Shown: one piece after another, positions 36,488 through 45,146 of the stretch
Layout: every line of letters begins with the position of its first letter
Position numbering within the stretch: the stretch's first letter is position 1
Assembly (NCBI GenBank): GCA_002720375.1
Contig: PBIE01000040.1
Span: 1 to 53,133 of the forward strand
Length of the DNA: 53,133 bases
Direction of reading: 5' to 3'
Source: Crocinitomicaceae bacterium
GTDB lineage: Bacteria > Bacteroidota > Bacteroidia > Flavobacteriales_D > Sanyastnellaceae
Notes under the pieces: generated by a model
Told to the model about the DNA's origin: nothing
The model's database searches: none
Seen by the model: only the letters and a program-made list of their open reading frames with translations
Made by a program: the position numbers and the translations under genes

Positions 36488-36495
36488 TATTTTTG
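36488..36495 (+). promoter_or_regulatory. Candidate -7 box of the Bat operon
   Basis: TATTTTTG is an exact TAnnTTTG match upstream of the moxR gene, giving a 5' leader of about 40 bases to ATG 36540. No -33 TTG is clear. Confidence 0.45.
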
Positions 36496-36539
36496 CATCC
36501 TTCGTGGACAGAAATGGACCAGACGCGACACTAGAACAA

Positions 36540-37577
36540 ATGGAAAGCCAACCTCTTGCCCCCTCCGCGGACTCCTCGAACACCGGTCATGCGGACATTC
36601 AGGCTCTGACCGAGCGCATCGTCTTAGCCAGCTCTTTTGTCGAACCCTTGCGACATGAAGTCGGCAAAGTTGTCGTCGGACAAAAAGGCATGGTTGACAC
36701 CCTCCTTATCGGACTGCTTGCAGACGGCCACGTGCTGCTGGAGGGCGTCCCAGGATTGGCCAAGACCCTCGCTATTCAAACGCTGAGTCAAGCTGTTGCA
36801 GTTGACTTTAGCCGCATCCAATTCACCCCTGACCTCCTGCCTGCCGATGTAGTGGGTACGATGATCTACAACCAGAAAGAGGAGGCATTTTCGGTAAGCA
36901 GAGGACCCATTTTTGCTCACTTTGTCCTCGCCGACGAGATCAACAGAGCCCCTGCCAAAGTCCAGAGTGCACTTCTCGAAGCCATGCAGGAAAGGCAGGT
37001 GACCATCGGATCAGAAACCTTTCCCTTACCCAATCCCTTTCTGGTGCTGGCCACGCAAAATCCAGTTGAACAAGAAGGCACATACCCCTTACCCGAAGCG
37101 CAGGTCGACCGCTTCCTGTTGAAGGCTGTCATTGACTACCCATCACCCGAGGAAGAACAGAACATCCTCAGGGCCCAAGTGGCAGCAGGACCCAAACCTA
37201 AACTGCTGCCTGTCGTGAAGCCCGATGCCTTGCTTAATGCGAGAGAACTTGTTCGAGAGGTGTATATGGATGAGAAGGTGGAGCGATATATCGTACAATT
37301 GGTTCACGCGACGCGCCGTCCGGAAAATCAAGGCATGGGCCATCTGGCACCGCTCATCGGCTTTGGAGCGTCTCCAAGGGCGACCATCGGCTTGGCCCTT
37401 GCAGGCAAAGCCCGGGCATTTATGTCCCAAAGGGGATACGTTATTCCCGAAGACATACGTGCGGTTGCCATGGACGTGTTGCGCCACCGAATTGGCTTGA
37501 CGTTTGAAGCTGAAGCCGAAGAAATCCGTCAAGAACAAATCGTGACCGAAATATTAGACCAGGTTCAAGTCCCCTGA
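36540..37577 (+). CDS. MoxR family AAA+ ATPase
   Basis: The 345-residue MoxR ATPase acts as a chaperone-like motor for VWA-domain proteins. Motifs are Walker A LLEGVPGLAKTLAIQTLSQA, Walker B FVLADEINRAPAKVQSALLE, ATQNPVEQEGTYPLPEAQVD and sensor/lid parts (IGFGASPRATIGLALAGKAR). It is the first gene of a tightly packed operon with DUF58 and Bat genes, the classic MoxR-VWA pairing. ATG 36540 is preferred; ATG 36504 is also in frame. Confidence 0.94.
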   Translation: MESQPLAPSADSSNTGHADIQALTERIVLASSFVEPLRHEVGKVVVGQKGMVDTLLIGLLADGHVLLEGVPGLAKTLAIQTLSQAVAVDFSRIQFTPDLLPADVVGTMIYNQKEEAFSVSRGPIFAHFVLADEINRAPAKVQSALLEAMQERQVTIGSETFPLPNPFLVLATQNPVEQEGTYPLPEAQVDRFLLKAVIDYPSPEEEQNILRAQVAAGPKPKLLPVVKPDALLNARELVREVYMDEKVERYIVQLVHATRRPENQGMGHLAPLIGFGASPRATIGLALAGKARAFMSQRGYVIPEDIRAVAMDVLRHRIGLTFEAEAEEIRQEQIVTEILDQVQVP

Positions 37578-37579
37578 TT

Positions 37580-38446
37580 ATGGAGGCGTCCGAGCTGATC
37601 CGACGGGTCCGCAGGGTTGAACTGCGCGCCAGAGGCCTGAGCAATCAGGTATTTTCGGGGGAGTACCACAGCGCCTTCAAAGGGAGGGGCATGGCCTTCA
37701 GTGAAAACCGAGCCTATCAGCACGGAGACGAAATCCGAACCATCGATTGGAATGTGACGGCCAGAATGCGTTCCCCTTACGTGAAAGTGTTTCAAGAGGA
37801 GCGCGAATTGACGGCCATGCTCCTTATCGATGTCAGTGCGTCGGGAACCATCGGTAGCCGCGGGTCGACCAAGCGAGAACTGGCTGCTGAATTGGCTGCC
37901 GTATTGGCTTTCTCCGCCGGGCAGAATAACGACAAAATCGGAGCGCTTCTTTTCACCGACCGAATCGAACGCTATATCCCCCCTAAAAAAGGCAGAAGCC
38001 ATATTCTGCGAATCGTTCGAGAAATCATCGATCTCAAACCGGAGGGCCAAGGCACGGACATTACAGCCGCCCTAGAACACTTCGGCCGGGCCATGAAAAA
38101 ACGCTGTATCGCATTTCTCATCAGCGACCTTCAAGATCGCGGTTTCGAGGACATCATGAAGAGAACCGCCCGGCGACACGACCTCGTCGCGCTTCAATTG
38201 CGCGACGCCATCGAGGGAAAAGCCATGAAGTTGGGATGGATTGCCAGTTTCGATCCAGAATCTAACGCCATTGGGCACATTGGAACTGGATCACTTCGAT
38301 GGCGGAAACGATATGAAACGGCCCTATCAGAGCACCAATCTCGACTCGAGTCAGAGATGAAGCGCGCTGGCGTGGATCACGCGGTGCTCCATACGGACGA
38401 GCCTTATGTCCAACCCTTGATGCAGTTGTTTGATCGCCGTGGCTGA
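37580..38446 (+). CDS. DUF58 domain-containing protein
   Basis: The 288-residue protein belongs to DUF58, a VWA-like fold found with MoxR. It has the family signature HGDEIRTIDWNVTARMRSPY followed by VKVFQEERELTAMLLIDVSA, with a DxSxS-type MIDAS start (DVSAS), and GTDITAALEHFGRAMKKRC. It starts 2 bases after the moxR stop. It probably works with the MoxR ATPase. Confidence 0.92.
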   Translation: MEASELIRRVRRVELRARGLSNQVFSGEYHSAFKGRGMAFSENRAYQHGDEIRTIDWNVTARMRSPYVKVFQEERELTAMLLIDVSASGTIGSRGSTKRELAAELAAVLAFSAGQNNDKIGALLFTDRIERYIPPKKGRSHILRIVREIIDLKPEGQGTDITAALEHFGRAMKKRCIAFLISDLQDRGFEDIMKRTARRHDLVALQLRDAIEGKAMKLGWIASFDPESNAIGHIGTGSLRWRKRYETALSEHQSRLESEMKRAGVDHAVLHTDEPYVQPLMQLFDRRG

Positions 38447-39431
38447 CCTCCGAACCGTCCTGCTCCTTAGTGGCCTATCCACCTCTGGCCTGACCTTGGC
38501 TCAGGCCTCCTTCTCATTGGTCGCTGACCGAGACAGCGTGGGCATAGGGGAAGCCCTTGTCCTCACATTGGAATCCGACGAACCGCTAACGGAGGGACAA
38601 CACTGGGAATGGCCAGTTCTTGAGGCGGGGGACTCCCTTGCAAAAGGATGGGAAATCCTGAGTATTGGCCCTATTGACAGCGCAGCATCTCCGACCCTTG
38701 CAGCGGGACTTCGAAGAACACAGCAAATTGAGGTTCTCGCCTGGGACACGGGATTCAAAGTAATCGAGCCGATTGTGCTGGGAAATTCTGGCCCCAACCC
38801 AATTCAGAGTACACCGATTTTGGTTCAGGTGGGGGCACACACCCTTGAGCAAAATCCAGCCCCGCGGCCGATGCAGGGCTACACCAACTTCTCCTTCACT
38901 TGGTGGGAGCGTGCAATGCAGGTTCTCCCCGTTTTCTTATCCATCGTCGCACTTTTGGCTTTGCTGATTTGGACTCTACGGCGGTTCCGAAGACGAGAAT
39001 CTTCGACATTGCCCATTACACAAATCGCAAAGCCCCAGGAGCCTGCCCACCTCAGGGCCCTGCACATGCTCGAATCCCTTGCAGCCGAACAACCATGGAA
39101 TCGCGGTGAAGAGAAGGAGGCACAGGTGATCCTGTCAGAAGCGGTCAGGCTCCATCTTCAAGGCACCTTTGGGGTGAAAGCATTGGAAAGGGCAACAGAA
39201 GAACTCACTGCGCACCTTCAAGGCTCACCAATTCGGGGAATGGATTCCAAAGACGCACGTTGGCTGGTGGCGTTACTGCGCCAGTCCGACCTCGTGAAAT
39301 TCGCGAAGCGAAGCATGGCCTCTGATGCCCATGCCCATGCCGTAAATGAAGCAATCGAATGGGTGCGTCGATCTGCACCTCAGGGCGAGCAGGAGCAAGA
39401 GGACAATCAAACGACGGAGTCGCATGGGTAA
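38430..39431 (+). CDS. Bat operon membrane protein of unknown function
   Basis: The 333-residue protein has a signal-like N-terminus (VLLLSGLSTSGLTLAQASF), a beta-rich periplasmic part, one membrane helix (VLPVFLSIVALLALLIWTLR, about residues 163-182) and a helical cytoplasmic tail with charged residues. Genes at this position in Bacteroidota Bat operons encode a similar uncharacterised protein. No ATG is available: the start is TTG 38430 or GTG 38439, both overlapping the DUF58 gene. It overlaps batA by 8 bases. Confidence 0.8.
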   Translation: MIAVADLRTVLLLSGLSTSGLTLAQASFSLVADRDSVGIGEALVLTLESDEPLTEGQHWEWPVLEAGDSLAKGWEILSIGPIDSAASPTLAAGLRRTQQIEVLAWDTGFKVIEPIVLGNSGPNPIQSTPILVQVGAHTLEQNPAPRPMQGYTNFSFTWWERAMQVLPVFLSIVALLALLIWTLRRFRRRESSTLPITQIAKPQEPAHLRALHMLESLAAEQPWNRGEEKEAQVILSEAVRLHLQGTFGVKALERATEELTAHLQGSPIRGMDSKDARWLVALLRQSDLVKFAKRSMASDAHAHAVNEAIEWVRRSAPQGEQEQEDNQTTESHG

Positions 39432-40518
39432 GTGGACTGACTCCGGACAAACAGGTCCCAGGCTAAAGCAGGCCGCTACACAGGGGATGGCATGGCTCAT
39501 GTTGTTGTCCTTGTTTTTCTTGCTGGACGGCAGATTCGAATGGGCAAAGCCCTCGGCTTTTTGGTGGGGAATTGCCATTGTTGCTTGGAGTCTGTGGCGC
39601 GTATCGGCTCCCATGGTCGCCCCCAAATTTCGAATCAACCTGCACCATTTGGAATTGTCCCCCCCCAAGCGCGACCAATGGATTCCTCTTTTTCCAGATG
39701 GACTGAGAACACTGGCTCTGGGCCTCATTCTGTTGGTGATGGCCCGCCCGCAAAGCTCATCCAGCATTGAGAACATGACGCGAGAGGGCATTGACATCGT
39801 GATGGCCATGGATGCCTCCGCCAGTATGTTGAGCAAGGACTTCAGGCCCAACCGCCTCGAAGCGGCGAAAGCTGTCGCTAACGAATTTGTAGAGGACAGA
39901 CCATTTGACCGGGTGGGCGTTGTCGTCTACGAGGGAGAAAGCTTTACCCAAGTCCCCTTGACCACGGATCATCGCGTGGTGCAAGACGGATTAAACGCGC
40001 TGGAAACCGGTCGTGTCGAAGGTGGAACCGCAATTGGGATGGGCCTGGCGACTGCTGTTAACCGCCTTCGAAACAGCGACGCCAAAAGCAAGGTGGTCAT
40101 CCTGATTACCGACGGAGAAAACAACGCGGGCCAAATTGAACCTCAAGATGCTGCCCAACTGGCCAGACTGGAGTCCATCCGCGTCTACACTGTCGGTGTG
40201 GGCACCATTGGCCGTGCGAAAAGCCCCGTAAGAAAACGACCGGACGGCAGCTACATCTACGACTGGGTCGAAGTCAACATCGATGAGCCGACCCTGAAGG
40301 CCATTGCAGAGGAAACCGGAGGCCGCTATTTCCGGGCAACCAGCGGAGAAAAACTGAAGGAGATATACACTGAGATTGACGAATTGGAGAAAACCCGCTT
40401 CAACGTCTTCCGCTACAACAAACGCACTGAGGAATTCCCGTTCATCGGTTGGCTCGCTTTGATTTGCTTGGCCACTGAAGCAACGCTTCGTCACGTCTTC
40501 TTTCGAAACCTACCATGA
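39424..40518 (+). CDS. batA: BatA, VWA domain membrane protein
   Basis: The 364-residue protein has N-terminal membrane segments (GMAWLMLLSLFFLL, WWGIAIVAWSLW, TLALGLILLVMA), then a VWA domain with a complete MIDAS: DASAS at residue 130, GTAIGMGLATAV and VVILITDGENNAG. A membrane helix near the C-terminus (FIGWLALICLATEATL) follows. Bat (Bacteroides aerotolerance) proteins support growth under oxidative or envelope stress; the mechanism is unclear. ATG 39424 is chosen over the upstream in-frame 39346, which lies deep in the previous gene. The stop overlaps the next ATG (ATGA). Confidence 0.93.
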   Translation: MGKWTDSGQTGPRLKQAATQGMAWLMLLSLFFLLDGRFEWAKPSAFWWGIAIVAWSLWRVSAPMVAPKFRINLHHLELSPPKRDQWIPLFPDGLRTLALGLILLVMARPQSSSSIENMTREGIDIVMAMDASASMLSKDFRPNRLEAAKAVANEFVEDRPFDRVGVVVYEGESFTQVPLTTDHRVVQDGLNALETGRVEGGTAIGMGLATAVNRLRNSDAKSKVVILITDGENNAGQIEPQDAAQLARLESIRVYTVGVGTIGRAKSPVRKRPDGSYIYDWVEVNIDEPTLKAIAEETGGRYFRATSGEKLKEIYTEIDELEKTRFNVFRYNKRTEEFPFIGWLALICLATEATLRHVFFRNLP

Positions 40519-42479
40519 GCACCTCTCCGCGCACATACAAGGTCTTCGCACATGTCACAGGCCTCGTTCTGTTCGAGCTGGCATTTTGGTCGGCTGTTCT
40601 TGCCGTCGGTGTTCTTTTGAGAAAGGTCGCCCCACAACTCGACATCCATTTTCCAAACGCTTGGCCGGCTTTGGTTATCGCCCCCGTGGGATTGATCCTT
40701 TTTGCAGGGCACTACAGATGGAAGCAACGCCGAATGGCCGAAGCGACCGAAATCGAACTTAGCCGATCGCTTTGGCCCGATGCGAGGCCCCGACAATCCG
40801 TTTGGAAGTTCCTGATTTGGAGAACGGCTATCGCCATGATTGCTTTGGGCATGATGGACCCGAAATGGGGCACCCGAATGGAGGAGATGGAGTCGGAAGG
40901 GGTCGACATCATGATTGCCCTCGATGTAAGCCGCTCCATGCTTACCGAGGATGTGGGCGTTTCCCGACTCGATCTCGCGAAGCGGAGTTTAGAGCGCATT
41001 GTGCAACAACTGGATGGCGATCGGGTCGGCTTGATTGTATTCGCTGGAGAGGCTTATGTTCAGGCTCCTTTGACCCAAGACCTCTCTGCTGTAAAGCTGT
41101 TTCTCGATGCCATAGGCACGGAATCAGTTCCGCTTCAGGGCACCGCAGTCGGCACAGCATTGGCCCTTGCCGCAGACTCTTTCGATTCCGAAAGCAAAGC
41201 GAGTCAAGTCGTCCTCATCATTACCGATGGAGAAAACCACGAAGGAGATGCCTTGGCCAGAACCTCGGAAGCAGCCGACCTCGGCATCACCGTTCACACC
41301 ATCGGAATGGCATCAGAAGCGGGAGGCCCCATACCGGAATACGACCGCTACGGCCGGTCAAAAGGATACAAAACGGATGAAGCGGGCCAGCCCGTCGTGT
41401 CCACTTTGGACGAGCGCATGCTCGTGGCCATGGCGGAGGCGGGCAATGGAACCTACGTTCGTGCCAACCGCGGGTTCGTGGACCTAGACCCTTTCCTGTC
41501 CAGTTTGGACTTGATGGAAAAAGGACAGGGCAACACTGTATCCTACACGGATTACCGACACCAGTATGCAGGCTTCTTTCTTTTGGGTTTTCTGCTCCTG
41601 CTTATTGAAGGTGGTTGGCCCACCCGAAGGCTGCGTCTTTTTGGTTCTACCTTATGTCTGTTCCTTGCAGTAGGCAGCCCTGAACTTTTGGCCCAAACGG
41701 AAAAAAAGGGCACCAAAAGAGAGGCTGTGGCTGGTTCAGAGGCCATGGAAAAACGCGATTTTGCAGCTGCTGATAGCTTGTTTTCGGCTGCCCGAGGGTG
41801 GCGAGGGGCCAATCCCGGAGCACTCGCGATGAACCGGGGCTTTGCACTTGCTTCCAACAACAATTCGGAAGAGGCCCTTCGGTCATTCCAACAGGCTGTC
41901 TCAGAATCAAAAGACCCCGTCCAGAAAGCGGACGCTTGGAACAACGTGGGCAACGTCCTTTTGGCCAACCAAGACGCTTCAGGCGCTGTGGAAGCGTATA
42001 TGCAGTCCCTGAGGTTAGACCCCAAAGACGCCGACACGCGTTACAACTTGGCCTTGGCCAAGGCTATGCTTCAACAGGAACAGGAGCAAGAAGAACAAGA
42101 CGGAGAACAGCAGCAAGACGGAGAGCAGCAGCAAGACGGAGAGCAGCAGCAAGACGGAGAACAGCAGCAAGACGGAGAACAGCAGCAAGACGGAGAACAG
42201 CAGCAAGACGGAGAACAGCAGCAAGACGGAGAGCAACAGCAAGACGGGGAGCAGCAGCAAAACGGAGAGCAACAGCAAAACGGAGAGCAGCAGCAAAACG
42301 GAGAGCAGCAGCAAAACGGAGAGCAGCAAGTTGATCCCAATGGCATCCAACCCGAGGACGCCGAGCGAATTCTAGACCTGTTGGAGAGGAATGAAGCCGC
42401 ACTGCGTGCCAAATTGCAAGCGCAGGAAAACGCCCAAAGGCGCAAGGCAAAACGACAGAAAATCGAAAAAGACTGGTGA
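40515..42479 (+). CDS. BatB-BatC fusion: VWA domain joined to TPR protein
   Basis: The 654-residue protein combines two usual Bat genes. The first 360 residues are BatB: membrane helices, VWA domain with DVSRS (residue 137), GTAVGTALALAADSF and VVLIITDGENHEG, then a C-terminal helix (YAGFFLLGFLLLLIEGG). A second hydrophobic stretch (LFGSTLCLFLAVGSPELLAQ, about residues 376-395) resembles the former signal peptide of BatC. After it come TPR repeats (AWNNVGNVLLANQDASGAVE) and a low-complexity EQQQDG tract, then a charged tail. TPRs would lie on the same side as the VWA domain. The frame is continuous. Confidence 0.9.
   Translation: MSTSPRTYKVFAHVTGLVLFELAFWSAVLAVGVLLRKVAPQLDIHFPNAWPALVIAPVGLILFAGHYRWKQRRMAEATEIELSRSLWPDARPRQSVWKFLIWRTAIAMIALGMMDPKWGTRMEEMESEGVDIMIALDVSRSMLTEDVGVSRLDLAKRSLERIVQQLDGDRVGLIVFAGEAYVQAPLTQDLSAVKLFLDAIGTESVPLQGTAVGTALALAADSFDSESKASQVVLIITDGENHEGDALARTSEAADLGITVHTIGMASEAGGPIPEYDRYGRSKGYKTDEAGQPVVSTLDERMLVAMAEAGNGTYVRANRGFVDLDPFLSSLDLMEKGQGNTVSYTDYRHQYAGFFLLGFLLLLIEGGWPTRRLRLFGSTLCLFLAVGSPELLAQTEKKGTKREAVAGSEAMEKRDFAAADSLFSAARGWRGANPGALAMNRGFALASNNNSEEALRSFQQAVSESKDPVQKADAWNNVGNVLLANQDASGAVEAYMQSLRLDPKDADTRYNLALAKAMLQQEQEQEEQDGEQQQDGEQQQDGEQQQDGEQQQDGEQQQDGEQQQDGEQQQDGEQQQDGEQQQNGEQQQNGEQQQNGEQQQNGEQQVDPNGIQPEDAERILDLLERNEAALRAKLQAQENAQRRKAKRQKIEKDW
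42099..42329 (+). repeat. 18-bp tandem repeat in the BatB-BatC gene
   Basis: Twelve full copies and a partial thirteenth of an 18-bp unit (consensus gacggagagcagcagcaa) encode DGEQQQ nine times, NGEQQQ three times and NGEQQ once. The unit length is a multiple of three, so copy-number change keeps the frame. Copies differ mainly by silent a/g changes; the last block shares a D-to-N change. Confidence 0.95.
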
Positions 42480-44971
42480 TGCACTCGCTGATTCGCCCTC
42501 TTCATTTCACGCTGCGAGCGTTCATGATGCTCCTGATGATCGGCATAGGTCAAGTCGCATTGGGCCAAGTTTCAGCCTCAATCACTGTGGACCGAAACCC
42601 GGTGGTGGCCAACCAGCCCTTTCGCATCACCTTTGAATTCAAAGGCGCCCAAGTCAAATTCTCATCCCCTCCCACTATTGAGGGGCTTCGTTACGTCAGT
42701 GGCCCTTCCACTTCCAACAGCACTCAAATCATAAATGGTGCGGTTTCCTCAAGCCGCAGCTATACCTATTCGGCCGTCATTGCCGAGGAAGGAACATTGC
42801 GAATCCCTGCCCTACGTTTCCAAGCAAATCGGGAAACGCTTAATACTCGCCCCGTCACATTGAAGGTTCTCAAGGCAGGGAACCAATCGTCAGGTACAGC
42901 CACCAAATTTGAAGCGGTCATTGAAGTGGACAAGCGCTCCGTCTTTCTGGGAGAGCCTGTCAGGATCCAATACCGAATCTACAATCGACTGGACGGGGTA
43001 GACGTGAGGAATTACACATTCCCTGATCTCTCAGGAGCCTGGAGGGAGACCGTTGAAGGTGAAGACCCGAGGTGGGAGAACACCATACTCAATGGCCAAC
43101 GCTTTCAAGTGGCCACCATCCGAACTGACATCCTTTACCCAACACAAACAGGCACGTTGGAACTGGACGGCTTCGATGTCGATGCCCAGGCGCGCATCTC
43201 GTTCTTCAATACGCGCCCACTCGCTTCTTCGGCGCGGCCAGTACAAATCGAAGTTAAACCGCTGCCGGGGGCCGCTCCCGCTCCATCCCTTGGCACATTT
43301 CGAGACCTACAATTGAAGTGGTTCTCAGAAGGGACACTGCCGCTCAAATCCAATGAGGCAGTCAACCTCACACTGGAAATTAGCGGCAAGGGCAACTTGG
43401 GTCTGATTGGTGAACCCGATATCGATTGGCCTTCAGACCTTGAGGTATTTGATCCTGAAATCAAAGACAGAATAAGAACCACGGTCAACGGCCAAAGTGG
43501 GAAACGGACGCTTACATACCTCGTAATTCCGCGAGCAGAAGGGTCTTACGAAATAGGGCTGCCCAACATGGCGTATTTCGACTATGCCAAAAAGCGCTTT
43601 GAGCGGCTATCAACTCCGGTCATCTCACTCAACATCGAAGGTGGCGCATCTGATAATGGTCCGGCGTTCGGGTTCAACAGCAAGTCTGACGTCACAATTC
43701 TGACCCGAGACGTCCGGTTTATCCGAACCAAAACTGCATTGCGCCCCAAGAAACAACCCTTCTTAGGAGGCCCGATTCACTTGGGCCTGTGGTGGTTCCC
43801 ACCACTTGGTCTCGCAGTACTGGCTCTGTTCCGAAGGCGACAAAAGAAAGAGGAATCAGACCCTACTTCCGGATTGAAAAAGCAAGCCAAGAAGACACTC
43901 AAAACCACCTTAAACCAAGCCGAAAAAGGACAGGTCAATCTAGACGATGTTGGAGGCGCAGTTCACGCATACCTCCAGGCACAAATGGAGATTCCAAGAA
44001 GCGAAGCAAACCGCTCTGAATACGAAAAGGTGCTGACCAACACGTGCTCGCCTGAAGTTGCCCGGAACTGGCTTGACATCGTCGACACGCTGGACCGTGG
44101 CCGATTTGCACCGGGGGCACCTGAACCCAGCGACCTCGTCACCCGCATTCAACATGGCATTAAAGGGCTTGAAGGCGCCGCCCGTTCGATGTCTTCAAAT
44201 GTCAAAAGCACCATCGCCATCTTACTGATAATGGCCGGGACTGTCCCGGTATCCGGCGCCCCCAACCCTGATGTCGCCATGGCTGAATTCCAACAGGGCA
44301 ACACGGCATACACTCAGGGAGACTACGACAAGGCAATTGAGGCCTACACCTCTGTTTCCGAAAAGTGGACCTCCTTTGAATTGGAATACAACTTGGGAGG
44401 AGCTCACTACAAGGCTGGGGGAATTGGACCCTGCATCCTGCACTATGAGCGCGCATTGAGAATGCGGCCAAATGACGACGATCTCAAGGCCAATTTGCTT
44501 CTTGCCCGAGCTGCCGTCACTGACCGCATAGAGGGCATGCCCGAAATCGGAATGGCCTCGATTTGGCGCGAGCTTGTCTCCCAAGAACGTTTGACCAGCT
44601 GGACGATTGCATCGATTGCATTCTGGTTTTTCGGATTTGCTCTCCTTGCCCTTCGCATGTTCCAGAAGGACATCGCCCAGCGCCGCTGGCTTGGCTTGTC
44701 TGCACCTGTACTCGTACTGCTCGCCATGCTATTCGGTGCACTGAGCAAACAGACCCACGATAGAATGGTGTCCGAAGAGGGCGCCGTGGTCATGGTGCCG
44801 AGGGTGGAGGTGATGAGTGCTCCAGCAGAAGGCGATGCGCCATCTAAATTGTTCGTGCTTCATGAAGGCACTGTGGTGGAATTGCTCAGACAAGAAGGTG
44901 ACTGGCGCCAAGTCCGCTTGGCAAATGGAAATTCCGGCTGGTTGCAAGCCAATTCCATCGAGGGCATATGA
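42479..44971 (+). CDS. BatD-BatE fusion: oxygen tolerance protein joined to TPR/SH3 protein
   Basis: The 830-residue protein also merges two Bat genes. A signal peptide (MMLLMIGIGQVALGQ) precedes the BatD beta-domains, with the family segments ASITVDRNPVVANQPFRITF and RIPALRFQANRETLNTRPV. A helix (WWFPPLGLAVLALF, about residue 440) leads to a cytoplasmic part. Then TIAILLIMAGTVPVSGAP (about 577-594) resembles the former BatE signal peptide, followed by TPRs (FQQGNTAYTQGDYDKAIEAY), two helices and a C-terminal SH3-like domain (VLHEGTVVELLRQEGDWRQV). ATG 42479 overlaps the previous stop by one base; an internal ATG near 44190 could also start BatE. Confidence 0.88.
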   Translation: MHSLIRPLHFTLRAFMMLLMIGIGQVALGQVSASITVDRNPVVANQPFRITFEFKGAQVKFSSPPTIEGLRYVSGPSTSNSTQIINGAVSSSRSYTYSAVIAEEGTLRIPALRFQANRETLNTRPVTLKVLKAGNQSSGTATKFEAVIEVDKRSVFLGEPVRIQYRIYNRLDGVDVRNYTFPDLSGAWRETVEGEDPRWENTILNGQRFQVATIRTDILYPTQTGTLELDGFDVDAQARISFFNTRPLASSARPVQIEVKPLPGAAPAPSLGTFRDLQLKWFSEGTLPLKSNEAVNLTLEISGKGNLGLIGEPDIDWPSDLEVFDPEIKDRIRTTVNGQSGKRTLTYLVIPRAEGSYEIGLPNMAYFDYAKKRFERLSTPVISLNIEGGASDNGPAFGFNSKSDVTILTRDVRFIRTKTALRPKKQPFLGGPIHLGLWWFPPLGLAVLALFRRRQKKEESDPTSGLKKQAKKTLKTTLNQAEKGQVNLDDVGGAVHAYLQAQMEIPRSEANRSEYEKVLTNTCSPEVARNWLDIVDTLDRGRFAPGAPEPSDLVTRIQHGIKGLEGAARSMSSNVKSTIAILLIMAGTVPVSGAPNPDVAMAEFQQGNTAYTQGDYDKAIEAYTSVSEKWTSFELEYNLGGAHYKAGGIGPCILHYERALRMRPNDDDLKANLLLARAAVTDRIEGMPEIGMASIWRELVSQERLTSWTIASIAFWFFGFALLALRMFQKDIAQRRWLGLSAPVLVLLAMLFGALSKQTHDRMVSEEGAVVMVPRVEVMSAPAEGDAPSKLFVLHEGTVVELLRQEGDWRQVRLANGNSGWLQANSIEGI

Positions 44972-45146
44972 TTTCCCCGAACACCTTTCCCTTCACGCCC
45001 CTTTCTCTTCAATCAAGATGCTTAAATCGACCGGCCCATGACGGGTCTGAATCAATCTCTTTCGGCCAACCCTTTTCGCCTCAGCGTTCTTCGGGTTTGG
45101 CGTAGAGCCTGACTGAAAACGAACGCGTTTCTTTGAGGAAGCTCCT

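Noticed and set aside
42099-42329. Possible CRISPR-like array
   Set aside because: The repeats are direct, 18 bp, without spacers and in the reading frame of a coding gene.
42064-42450. Long minus-strand open frames opposite the tandem repeat (Leu- and Ala-rich)
   Set aside because: They are produced by the repeat itself (poly-unit reading on the other strand) and have no start context or homology.
44972-45146. Possible small gene in the gap after the Bat operon
   Set aside because: Only short frames without start context, conservation or recognisable product are present; no RNA-like fold stands out.
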